A stretch of 64,000 nt of DNA from JAMOAW01 sp039908535 (GTDB lineage: Bacteria; Pseudomonadota; Magnetococcia; Magnetococcales; JADFZT01): the NCBI GenBank assembly GCA_039908535.1, contig JAMOAW010000023.1, forward strand, positions 42,533-106,532, read 5' to 3'. Position numbers and translations under genes: made by a program. The notes beneath the pieces are model-generated. The model made no database searches. It worked only from the letters and a program-made list of their open reading frames with translations, and had not been told where the DNA came from. Shown piece after piece: positions 33,794-41,730 of this stretch. Position 1 is the first letter of the stretch, and each line of letters begins with the position of its first letter.

Positions 33794-34162
33794 TCATTCA
33801 TCTTTCAATAGTTCTATAAGCTCTTTAATTTTTTGCTGGTCAACTGGTTTTTTGACAAAACCAATGCCCATGGATTCCGCACGTATTTTCATGCGTTCTT
33901 GAATGTTGGCTGTCACCAAGTAAGTGGGTAAACGAGGGTGTCGATTTAAAATTTTTTCTGCGAGTTGCAAGCCATCCATGCCTGGCATGTTAAAATCGAT
34001 CAGGGCGAGATGGATTGGTGTACTCTCCAGTTTAAGCAAGGCCTCGTCGCCATCTTTGGCTTCCAGAAGATGCCACTCTTTAAAATTGGTAGAAAAGAGC
34101 TTTCGAACGAGCATTCGAGCTAAACTACTGTCGTCCACAATCAAAGCCGTTTTTTGGTTCAT
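33794..34162 (-). CDS. CheY-like single-domain response regulator
   Basis: 122 residues from the ATG at 34160-34162 (complement); a longer frame runs into repeats and is not used. The acidic pair is in ALIVDDSS, the phospho-acceptor in LALIDFNMPGMDG, the Thr in YLVTANIQ and the Lys in FVKKP. No output domain. It lies between cheA and the cheC-like gene and should carry phosphate from CheA. The leader is a family-B repeat end, TGAACGGTTAC-ATAAA-ATG, with no usable Shine-Dalgarno. Confidence 0.9.
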   Translation of the reverse strand: MNQKTALIVDDSSLARMLVRKLFSTNFKEWHLLEAKDGDEALLKLESTPIHLALIDFNMPGMDGLQLAEKILNRHPRLPTYLVTANIQERMKIRAESMGIGFVKKPVDQQKIKELIELLKDE

Positions 34163-34167
34163 TTTAT

Positions 34168-34178
34168 GTAACCGTTCA
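34168..34178. repeat. solo family-B terminal repeat in a 5' leader
   Basis: GTAACCGTTCA, identical to the end of the family-B elements, ends 5 bp before the start codon of the receiver gene. No matching second end is near, so it is a remnant or a small part of a longer event. Confidence 0.6.
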
Positions 34179-34203
34179 TCAAAGTAAAATTGTATCCTTG
34201 CAG

Positions 34204-34465
34204 GGACATAGTGCCCTGCGGGCAAAAAATTAAAAAAAAGGGTGGGGGGAATTGGGGGGCGGTTCTCCGCCCCCCAAGGTCTTGATTTTTTATTTTTCCG
34301 ATACATGGACATAATGCCCTTGCGGGCAAAAAAAATCAAAGGTCAAACCCTGGGGGATGAATCCCCCAGACCCCCTCTTTTTTTTAAGAATTAAAAGAAA
34401 AGGGTGGGGGGGGATTGGGGGGTGGTTCTGGGCCCCCCAAGGTCTTGATTGTTATTTTTCCGATC
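34204..34465. repeat. two adjacent family-A repeats
   Basis: Unit 1 (34204-34310) has lost the CTGGGGGAT hairpin and goes from GCCCTGCGGGC to GGGGGGCGG. Unit 2 (34308-34465) is full, with a mutated second hairpin (GGTGGTTCTGGGCCCCCC). The far end, GTTATTTTTCCGATCC, contains the stop codon of cheA. Confidence 0.85.
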
Positions 34466-36209
34466 CATTTAAATGGATCAACTCTGGCACATTAAGAAGA
34501 AAAGAGACGGTACCATCTGGTAATACGGTCATGCCAGCCAGAATGGATATGTGGGAAAATATCCGATTGAGTGGTTTGATCACTAAACTAGAAGGTTCTA
34601 AAATTTTTTCCACTTCAAGACCGAATATATTTTCTTCAACCTGCAACACCACGACATGCAGTGCTTGCTTTGTTTGTATCCGTTTCATCTCGTGTAACAT
34701 GTTACACCTGTTGTCATGACAGGCCAAGGTTTTCTCTAATGAAATCAAAGGAAGCAATTTATGACGAACGCGCACCATAGGGTATTGCATTTTCCCTTCG
34801 ATGTTTTTTTGAATCTCCTCTTTATAAAATGAGATTAATTCAACGATGTTGACCTGGGGGATAGCATATGTTTCTCCAGAACTTTTTACTAATAATGCCA
34901 TGACGATGGCCATGGTTTGCGGAATTCGCATACAAAAGCGTGTTCCCAAATCGGGGGTACTGGAGATGGAGAGGGAGCCACCTACCTTATCCAAAGCGGT
35001 TTGCACCACATCCATGCCCGTCCCCCGTCCAGAAATTTTGCTGACCTGATCGGCCGTGGAAAAACCGGGAGTCATGATGAGTTTGAACAGATCGGACTCT
35101 TTCATTTCCGAGGCTTGGTCTGGAGTGATTAATTCTTGAGCCAAGGCCTTTTTGCGGACTTTTTCTACGTCGATGCCACGACCATCATCGGCGATTTCTA
35201 GGTAAATCTGGCCATGTTTTTGTTGTGCTGTCAGAGTGACACGTCCGATAATAGGTTTGCCCTTGTCAGTGCGATTTTCAGGTGGTTCAATCCCATGATC
35301 CACTGCATTGCGTATGATGTGACCCAACATTTCTTTGATGGAGACCAGGATCTGACGGTCCACCTCGGTCTCTTCTCCTTCTAGATCCAGGACCACCTTT
35401 TTTCCTGTTGCCACCGCCAAGTCTCGAACAAGACGGTGGTAACTGTTCCAAATGTGGCCGATGGGCTGTAGTCGGTATTGGAGAATTTCCTCTTGTAAAC
35501 GATAGAGTTGGGCACCATGTCCTTCCAAAATGTGCTCTATTTGTTCGGGATTGTGGGCGATGATATATTTTAATTGGTTAAAGGTGGAGCTTAATTCGCT
35601 AACCAGATTCAAGAGGGTCTCCAGACGGTCAATAGAGAGGCGGATAGAATCCGAAGTGGTGTTGGGAGTTTCTGCACCGTTGCCTATTGAAGAAGAGAGA
35701 GGGGTTGTTGGCTCTTCTAAATGAAGCATAAATCCTTTCTTTTGATTTTTCGTATCAGCGCCCATTTCCTGGTCATTTTCACAAAATTCAAAAGGCATGG
35801 TCTCTTTGATTTTTTGTTCCAGGAGGAGCTTCTCAAGATTTGCGATTTGAGTGTGAAAGGGCTTGTCATCTTCAGAACCTTGTTGGTTAATTTTTTGTAG
35901 AGAAAGGCGCACGGAATCCAGAACTCCCAGCAGAGCACTACTCATCTTTTGGTTAAAAATGAGCGTTCCATCACGCAATTGATCTAGGAGCGTTTCAGCA
36001 GCATGGGTCAACTCTTCCAACCGCGTAAACCCCATCATTCGGCAATTGCCTTTGACAGTGTGCATGTCACGGAAGATGTTATTGAGCGTCTGACGTTCAA
36101 ATGGATCGGATTCTAGATGTAAAATTCCCTGTTCAATTCGATCCAATGCCTCACGATTTTCGGAGAAAAACTCCTGCATAAGTTCTTTTTGTGTTTCTTC
36201 ATCAAACAT
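34452..36209 (-). CDS. cheA: CheA-type histidine kinase
   Basis: 585 residues. An HPt domain with His49 (DMHTVKGN), a linker without a recognisable CheY-binding P2 domain, a dimerisation segment, an HATPase domain (LGHIIRNAVDHG, EIADDGRG, GFSTADQVSKISGRGTG) and a C-terminal CheW-like domain (about 440-580). It should phosphorylate the small receiver encoded downstream. No CheW, CheR, CheB or MCP gene is in the run, so a sensory rather than flagellar role is possible. The last codons GGATCGGAAAAATAA lie in a repeat end. Confidence 0.92.
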   Translation of the reverse strand: MFDEETQKELMQEFFSENREALDRIEQGILHLESDPFERQTLNNIFRDMHTVKGNCRMMGFTRLEELTHAAETLLDQLRDGTLIFNQKMSSALLGVLDSVRLSLQKINQQGSEDDKPFHTQIANLEKLLLEQKIKETMPFEFCENDQEMGADTKNQKKGFMLHLEEPTTPLSSSIGNGAETPNTTSDSIRLSIDRLETLLNLVSELSSTFNQLKYIIAHNPEQIEHILEGHGAQLYRLQEEILQYRLQPIGHIWNSYHRLVRDLAVATGKKVVLDLEGEETEVDRQILVSIKEMLGHIIRNAVDHGIEPPENRTDKGKPIIGRVTLTAQQKHGQIYLEIADDGRGIDVEKVRKKALAQELITPDQASEMKESDLFKLIMTPGFSTADQVSKISGRGTGMDVVQTALDKVGGSLSISSTPDLGTRFCMRIPQTMAIVMALLVKSSGETYAIPQVNIVELISFYKEEIQKNIEGKMQYPMVRVRHKLLPLISLEKTLACHDNRCNMLHEMKRIQTKQALHVVVLQVEENIFGLEVEKILEPSSLVIKPLNRIFSHISILAGMTVLPDGTVSFLLNVPELIHLNGSEK

Positions 36210-36357
36210 ATATGATCCGATGACAATAAAATTCGGTGATGAGTTAAGGCGATAAAAGCCTTATTTAGGTACTGGGTTGCGATGATTCCGTTGTCAAAAT
36301 GAATTTTAATGATGCGTTTATATGGAGACAATGGTTATTGTTGATACGATAGATCGT

Positions 36358-37386
36358 TTAAGTCGGTTGTCTTTGCAATAAAAAACACAAGCGTATCACC
36401 AACCGCTCCATCACCATCCACGCGGGCAGGAGACCTCCTTTGAGTTCTTTGTCGGCTTCTAGGCACTCTAAAAGGCCATCGGCTAGGCGGGCAGGGGAAA
36501 GACGGCGGCATTGGTTGAAGAAGGTGGATTCTTCTTTCCAAAATATTTTTAAAATGATGGCTATTTTTTTTTGTTCCTCTCGTTTATCCAACAATTGCTG
36601 ACCTTTGGCTAGGCGTCGCAGGCGTTGAGCTAGAATGGCCAGCAGGGCCAAGGGTTCCTCATCTGCTTCCAAAAGTTTTTGCAGCAAAGTGATGGCTTGT
36701 TGGGCTTGCCCTTCGGTGACGCTGTCGGCCAATGTAAAGGGATTTAAAATCATGGTTTCACCGACAACAGCCAGCACCTCTTGCAGACTTATTTTGCGTT
36801 GTTCACCCATGAATAATTTTAATTTTTCTAACTCCTGAAAGGCGGCTTCAGAGTTGCCCTCCAGGCGTTGACACAAGAGGGCAACGGCTGGTGGTGCGAT
36901 AGAAAAGCCACTTTGTGCCAATTGGGATTTTAACCAATTTCCCAGTTGATTCCCTTCGAGGGTGTAAAAGGGGACGCACCAAGCTGATGGGGAGTTTTCA
37001 AATTTTTTGCGTAATAAATGTTGGCTTTCCAAGGGACCCGCAATCGCCAAGAAAACTGTGGAGGGTGAAAAATGGTCTAGGTAACCAAGGACGCTTTTTT
37101 GGGTATGAAGGTCTAATTTTTCCGCCTCACGTAAAATGATCAAACGTTTTTCGCCCATGAAGGGGGGAGATTGACAGGCGGTTAGAAAGCGTTCCTCTTG
37201 TAAATCAGCTCCAAAAAAGGTTTCAACATCAAAATCGGCGTTGTCTTGGGAATTTTTTAAAACCGTTTTGGTGAATAATGTGGTTAACTCACGAATGATT
37301 CCTTGCTCTTGTCCGTAGAGTAACGCCGCTGGGGGCGGGCCGGATTTTTGTAGAAGAGATGGTACTTCTTGGCTTTTTAGTTTCAT
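36358..37386 (-). CDS. holA: DNA polymerase III subunit delta
   Basis: 342 residues, the usual size. An AAA+-like N-terminal part (PPAALLYGQEQGIIREL, ETFFGADLQEE, PPFMGEKRLIILREAE) and a helical C-terminal part (LADSVTEGQAQQAITLLQKLLEADEEPLALLAILAQRLR) match HolA, which loads the beta clamp. The ATG at 37384-37386 (complement) is preceded by TGAACGGTTAC-AAAAA, the end of a family-B element, with no good Shine-Dalgarno. Its partners lptE and leuS are upstream, separated by this 450-bp element. Confidence 0.92.
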   Translation of the reverse strand: MKLKSQEVPSLLQKSGPPPAALLYGQEQGIIRELTTLFTKTVLKNSQDNADFDVETFFGADLQEERFLTACQSPPFMGEKRLIILREAEKLDLHTQKSVLGYLDHFSPSTVFLAIAGPLESQHLLRKKFENSPSAWCVPFYTLEGNQLGNWLKSQLAQSGFSIAPPAVALLCQRLEGNSEAAFQELEKLKLFMGEQRKISLQEVLAVVGETMILNPFTLADSVTEGQAQQAITLLQKLLEADEEPLALLAILAQRLRRLAKGQQLLDKREEQKKIAIILKIFWKEESTFFNQCRRLSPARLADGLLECLEADKELKGGLLPAWMVMERLVIRLCFLLQRQPT

Positions 37387-37448
37387 TTTTTGTAACCGTT
37401 CATATATTAACAAAAAAAAGGGGTCTGGGGGATTGCCCCCAGGGTTTT

Positions 37449-37520
37449 GCTTTTGACTTTGCTTTTGACTTTGTTTTTGACTTTGTTTTTGACTTTGTTT
37501 TTGACTTTGCTTTTGACTTC
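37449..37520. repeat. 12-bp tandem repeat array 1
   Basis: Six units of GYTTTTGACTTY in perfect 12-bp register. The sequence is low-complexity and would read as Lys-Ser or Phe-Asp repeats in some frames, but it is not a gene. Confidence 0.85.
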
Positions 37521-37576
37521 GGTTTTGCTTCCTTCAAATAGCAGGGGGGTTGGGGGATGCAATCCCCCAAGGTCTT

Positions 37577-37756
37577 GTTTTTGATTTTGTTTTTGATTTT
37601 GATTTTGTTTTTGATTTTGTTTTTGATTTTGTTTTTGATTTTGTTTTTGATTTTGTTTTTGATTTTGTTTTTGATTTTGTTTTTGATTTTGTTTTTGATT
37701 TTGTTTTTGATTTTGTTTTTGCTTTTGACTTTGCTTTTGACTTTGCTTTTGACTTC
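37577..37756. repeat. 12-bp tandem repeat array 2
   Basis: About eleven GTTTTTGATTTT units, with two 6-bp half-units at 37601 and 37715, then three GCTTTTGACTTY units: 180 bp in all. Near-identical units indicate recent slippage, so length should differ between strains. Confidence 0.9.
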
Positions 37757-37965
37757 GGTTTTGCTTCCTTCAAATAGCAGGGGGGTTGGGGGATGCAATC
37801 CCCCAAGGTCTTGTTTTTGATTTTTTTTTATCTGAACGGTTACCATTTTTTTGGCCATCGAAAAATTTAAAAAAAGAGGGAACTTCGTAGAATTTTTCTT
37901 GTCATATTGAGCAAGTAGTACAAGCAAACAAGTTGGTTAGATGGATTTTTTCCTCTCCCATCTTG

Positions 37966-38013
37966 CGCCAGGGGAAACCATACATCCCCTCCTGTTTCCT
38001 CTGGCGTCTTTTT
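37966..38013 (+). terminator. rho-independent terminator-like hairpin without an upstream gene
   Basis: CGCCAGGGGAAAC (37966-37978) pairs with GTTTCCTCTGGCG (37994-38006), a 13-bp stem with one mismatch and a 15-nt loop, followed by TCTTTTT. It reads as a terminator only on the + strand, yet all genes around it are on the minus strand. It may end a small RNA starting in 37850-37960. Confidence 0.6.
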
Positions 38014-38016
38014 AAT

Positions 38017-38226
38017 CTATTGGAAAAATAAAAATCAAGACCTTGGGGGATTGCATCCCCCAATCCCCCTGCTTTTTGAAGGAAGCAAAACCGAGGTCAA
38101 AAGCAAAATCAAAATCAAAATCAAAAGCAAAAGCAAAAGCAAAACCCTGGGGGCAATCCCCCAGACCCCTTTTTTTTTTTAATAATAAAATCAAAAAACA
38201 AATGACCACGGTTAAATGCGGTGGTA
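38017..38226. repeat. composite repeat with a family-C right end
   Basis: Starts like family A (TTGGAAAAATAAAAATCAAGACC), continues with the family-B body (TTGGGGGATTGCATCCCCCAA, CTTTTTGAAGGAAGC, CAAAATCAAAAGC units, CTGGGGGCAATCCCCCAG) and ends with TTAAATGCGGTGGTA (38212-38226), a family-C terminus. It sits after the lptE stop. Confidence 0.75.
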
Positions 38227-38265
38227 CCAATTCCCTCCCTAGGGTATGTTTTTGTTCCTCGCCCG

Positions 38266-38811
38266 TTACTCTGAATAACTATCCCTAACAAGCACCACCA
38301 AGGCACTAACTAATTGGTCCAGAGCTTCTGATTGCGCCTCTTGGCGCGCGGCTTGATTGGTGGTCCCAGACGCGAGTTCATAAAAAGTCGCCGAACCCTG
38401 AATAGAGGGAAACTGAATGTCAGAAGGGGTTTCCTCTATGAAAAGAGTCGGCTTGACCGTCAGAATAATACGGTATTGGGCCGCACGTCCCTTTTGAGTT
38501 TGTACCAAAAGCGTCTGTTGTGGGGAATCCAGAAGTAGTTTTAAACGAATGCTTTTTTGTTGGGCAGAATCGCTTTGTCCCACCGATAATTGACGTTCGA
38601 TTTTGGTCTGGAGGTGACGGGCCAAAACTGGAAGCCTTTGCGCCCCATCCCCTACGACTTGAACAGAACGGATAAAGGGTAACGTTTTTGGATTCTCTCC
38701 TGGAAAACGATACCCACACCCCGTCAGCAAAAAAATTAGGCACAAAGCAAACCAAGTTTGGTTCGTAAATCGAGTATGAAAAGTGGAACACATGTTTGTT
38801 AAGGGGATCAT
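38266..38811 (-). CDS. lptE: LPS-assembly lipoprotein LptE
   Basis: 181 residues. A signal segment ends in the lipobox LLTGC (Cys near residue 32), followed by GYRFPGE, the usual start of mature LptE. LptE plugs the LptD barrel that inserts lipopolysaccharide in the outer membrane. Sequence is weakly conserved beyond the N-terminus, but position directly after leuS and before holA is the classic order. A second in-frame ATG (MCSTFHT) 18 bp later is an alternative start. Spacing to leuS is 6 bp. Confidence 0.85.
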   Translation of the reverse strand: MIPLTNMCSTFHTRFTNQTWFALCLIFLLTGCGYRFPGENPKTLPFIRSVQVVGDGAQRLPVLARHLQTKIERQLSVGQSDSAQQKSIRLKLLLDSPQQTLLVQTQKGRAAQYRIILTVKPTLFIEETPSDIQFPSIQGSATFYELASGTTNQAARQEAQSEALDQLVSALVVLVRDSYSE

Positions 38812-38817
38812 TCGGCC

Positions 38818-41424
38818 TCAATTGGTCACAAAATTGATCAAACGGCTGGGAACAACGATCACTTTATGAATTGTTTTTCCCTCTAATAGTTTGCAAATTT
38901 GGGGCAGGTTGCTAGCGGCTATTTCCATATCGGCCTGGGCCGTCTCCTTGGGGTGTGTGAGGGTGGCCCGCAGCTTGCCGTTGACTTGAACAACTATGGT
39001 GATCTCTTCCTGAACTAAAGACAGAGGATCGGCTTGGGGCCAGGAGTGGTGGGAGAGAGGATCCTGTTGACCTAAGTCACGCCACAGCTCTTCAGTGATG
39101 TGTGGAACATAGGGGTTGAGAAGCATGACCGCAGTTAGTGCCGCTTCGCGTAATACCGAGCCAAGCTCATCTAACATGGGTTCTTCGTTTTTTCCCAAGG
39201 CTAGACTCGCTTCGTTGACCAGTTCCATCACCGCAGCGATGCCGGTATTGAACAGGTTGCGGTCGAGATCCTGCGTGACTTTGACAATGGTTTGGTGAAC
39301 TTTTGTGCGCAGTTTGCGGGCTGGAAGAGAGGTGCTTGGCATACAGGTAGCGGGGGAGACCCCCTCTGTCTGCCAACCAATTTGCCGCACCAAGCGCCAC
39401 AGACGGTTTAAAAAACGCCACGCCCCATCAACGCCGCGGTCGTTCCATTCCAGGTCGCGGTCGGCAGGGGCAGCAAATAGCATGAAGAGGCGGGCAGTAT
39501 CAGCCCCATAATTTTGAATGATGTCGTTAGGGTCAATGACGTTGTGTTTGCTTTTGGACATTTTTTCGTTGCGTCCCACCTGAATGGGAGTATCGCATTC
39601 GCAGCAGAGTAACCCCTCTCCTTGCTCTTTGACCTGCATCGGATAGCGCCACCCATGGTTGGGACAAAAATGGGTATCTTTGCGCACCATCCCTTGGGTG
39701 AGCAGACGGGTAAAGGGTTCGTTGCCGCTCACCTCCCCCACATCCCGTAACGCCTTGTGAAAAAAACGGGCATATAAAAGATGTAACACCGCATGTTCAA
39801 TGCCGCCTACATAATGATCGACTGGCAGCCAATAATCGACTCTTTGGCGGTCGAGCGGGGCGGTTTTGAGATCTGGGCAGCAATAACGGAGAAAATACCA
39901 AGAGGATTCCATAAAGGTATCCATGGTGTCGGTCTCCCGTTGGGCTGCGCCCTGGCAGAGTGGACAGGTGGTTTTTTTCCAATCTGGGGAGAGGGCTAGA
40001 GGGTTGCCGATGGCCTCGCTGCTGCCCCAAAGATCGTCTGGGAGTGGGACGGGCAGATGGGTGATGGGAACCGCAACCACACCACAGGTGGGGCAGTGGA
40101 TCATAGGTATGGGGTTGCCCCAATAGCGTTGTCGAGAGATACCCCAGTCACGGAGGCGAAAATGAACGGTTATTTTTCCTTTGCCAAGGGATTCCAAGGT
40201 GGTTGAAATCTCTTTTTTGGCGGTTTCGCTCTCCAGTCCGGTAAATTGTCCAGAGTGTACCAACAGACCAGGCCCAGTGTAGGCTTCGGTCATGGTCGCG
40301 GGGTCTAGTTCCACTCCAGGGGGTTGAATCACCACCCGCACGGGTAAACTATGAGAGCGGGCGAATTCAAAGTCTCTTTGGTCGTGGGCCGGAACCGCCA
40401 TGACCGCGCCAGTGCCATAGCCCATCAGAACAAAATTGGCGATAAAAATGGGGATCTCCTCGCCAGTGATGGGGTGGATGGCAAATAGACCGCTATGAAA
40501 TCCCTTTTTCTCCAATCGTTCCAACGCTTCCTCGCTGGTACCGCATTTTTGGCATTCGCGAATAAAGGCTTCGGCAGCGGGATTGTGTTGAGCTACCTCT
40601 TTGGCTAAGGGGTGTTCTGGGGCGATGGAACAAAAGGTGACCCCCATTAATGTATCGGGACGGGTGGTGTAGACCGGTAGTGTGCCGGGGTGCCCTTTGA
40701 GGTGGAAAAAAAACTCTAACCCTTGGCTTTTACCAATCCAATTGGCTTGCATAGTACGGACTGTTTCTGGCCAACCGGACAGCTGATCCAGGTCAGCCAA
40801 CAGTTCATCGGCATAGGCGGTGATGCGCAAAAACCATTGGGAGAGTTCTCGCCGCTCCACGGTGGCACCACTGCGCCACCCTTTGCCATCAATGACCTGT
40901 TCGTTGGCCAGTACGGTATGGTCAACGGGATCCCAATTGACCAGGGATTTTTTTCGGTAGACCAACCCTTTTTCATATAATTTAACAAATAAAACCTGCT
41001 CCCAATGGGCATATTCGGGGTCACATGTGGCCAATTCCCGATCCCAATCGTAAGAGATGCCCATAGACTTGATCTCTTTACGCATGGTAGCGATATTTTG
41101 CAGGGTCCAGGCTTTGGGGTGGACGCCCTGTTTGATGGCGGCGTTTTCCGCAGGCATTCCAAAGGCATCCCAGCCCATGGGGTGCAAAACATTGTGCCCC
41201 AGTCGTCTTTGATAGCGGGCCATGAGATCGCCAATGGTATAATTGCGCACATGTCCCATGTGAATGCGGCCAGAGGGGTAGGGGAACATGACCAGGAGAT
41301 AATATTTTTTCCGGTCAGGTAACTCTTGAGCCTGAAAGGTTTTTTCTCTATCCCAGATCGATTGCCACTTGGCTTCAATAGATTGGGGGTTGTATTTTTT
41401 TTTGTGATCGTCTATGTCGTTCAT
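38818..41424 (-). CDS. leuS: leucyl-tRNA synthetase
   Basis: 868 residues, normal for bacterial LeuRS. The HIGH motif is HMGH (PYPSGRIHMGHVRNY), the KMSKS motif is intact (NEKMSKSKHNVI), and the zinc (CPTCG...CPLCQ) and CP1 editing domain segments (TTRPDTLMG) are present. It charges tRNA-Leu and heads the leuS-lptE-holA operon. Confidence 0.97.
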   Translation of the reverse strand: MNDIDDHKKKYNPQSIEAKWQSIWDREKTFQAQELPDRKKYYLLVMFPYPSGRIHMGHVRNYTIGDLMARYQRRLGHNVLHPMGWDAFGMPAENAAIKQGVHPKAWTLQNIATMRKEIKSMGISYDWDRELATCDPEYAHWEQVLFVKLYEKGLVYRKKSLVNWDPVDHTVLANEQVIDGKGWRSGATVERRELSQWFLRITAYADELLADLDQLSGWPETVRTMQANWIGKSQGLEFFFHLKGHPGTLPVYTTRPDTLMGVTFCSIAPEHPLAKEVAQHNPAAEAFIRECQKCGTSEEALERLEKKGFHSGLFAIHPITGEEIPIFIANFVLMGYGTGAVMAVPAHDQRDFEFARSHSLPVRVVIQPPGVELDPATMTEAYTGPGLLVHSGQFTGLESETAKKEISTTLESLGKGKITVHFRLRDWGISRQRYWGNPIPMIHCPTCGVVAVPITHLPVPLPDDLWGSSEAIGNPLALSPDWKKTTCPLCQGAAQRETDTMDTFMESSWYFLRYCCPDLKTAPLDRQRVDYWLPVDHYVGGIEHAVLHLLYARFFHKALRDVGEVSGNEPFTRLLTQGMVRKDTHFCPNHGWRYPMQVKEQGEGLLCCECDTPIQVGRNEKMSKSKHNVIDPNDIIQNYGADTARLFMLFAAPADRDLEWNDRGVDGAWRFLNRLWRLVRQIGWQTEGVSPATCMPSTSLPARKLRTKVHQTIVKVTQDLDRNLFNTGIAAVMELVNEASLALGKNEEPMLDELGSVLREAALTAVMLLNPYVPHITEELWRDLGQQDPLSHHSWPQADPLSLVQEEITIVVQVNGKLRATLTHPKETAQADMEIAASNLPQICKLLEGKTIHKVIVVPSRLINFVTN

Positions 41425-41596
41425 GAATGTAGGGCCTATCTCTGGCCGATTCCCAGTATGGTTAGGGGTTTTATTGTTTTTTTATATATTAACAGATTGC
41501 ATTGTGTGGGTAAATGTTAGGTAGATAAAATGGCTCTTAAAAAAAATGTACATGTAAAAATATAATAACATTTTTAAAAAAAATTTATAGATTTTT

Positions 41597-41625
41597 TTGA
41601 CAAATGAAAAAAGATCGTTTATGCT
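41597..41625 (+). promoter_or_regulatory. sigma70-type promoter of the sdh/frd operon
   Basis: A perfect TTGACA (41597-41602), 17-bp spacer and TATGCT (41620-41625), inside an A/T-rich region. It lies about 105 bp before the sdhA start, leaving room for an untranslated leader (41632-41730) in which no riboswitch was recognised. Confidence 0.65.
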
Positions 41626-41730
41626 TTACTTCAAAAGATCATTAAATGTTTGAATAGTTTATTTTATTTAATCTTGGCCCTAGAGAGCGTGACGCATCTC
41701 TAGATTTGTTTGAATACCTTGGGAGGATCT

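Larger units (their letters stand above)
37392..37843. repeat. expanded family-B element with 12-bp arrays
   Basis: Bounded by GTAACCGTTCA (37392-37402) and TGAACGGTTAC (37833-37843). It holds one CTGGGGGATTGCCCCCAG hairpin and two copies of a module made of 12-bp units, GACTTCGGTTTTGCTTCCTTCAAATAGCAG and TTGGGGGATGCAATCCCCCAA. The duplicated module is about 236 bp. It lies between lptE and holA in a conserved operon. Confidence 0.85.

Noticed and set aside
37449..37756. CRISPR array
   Set aside because: The units are 12 bp with no spacers, and no cas gene is near.
37400..37927. Long Lys-Ser-Lys-Thr open frames across the 12-bp arrays
   Set aside because: Any 12-bp repeat gives open frames in several registers; the composition, repeat borders and lack of a ribosome-binding site show it is repeat DNA, not a gene.
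41626..41730. Riboswitch in the sdhA leader
   Set aside because: No known aptamer sequence and no stable alternating stems could be traced by eye.
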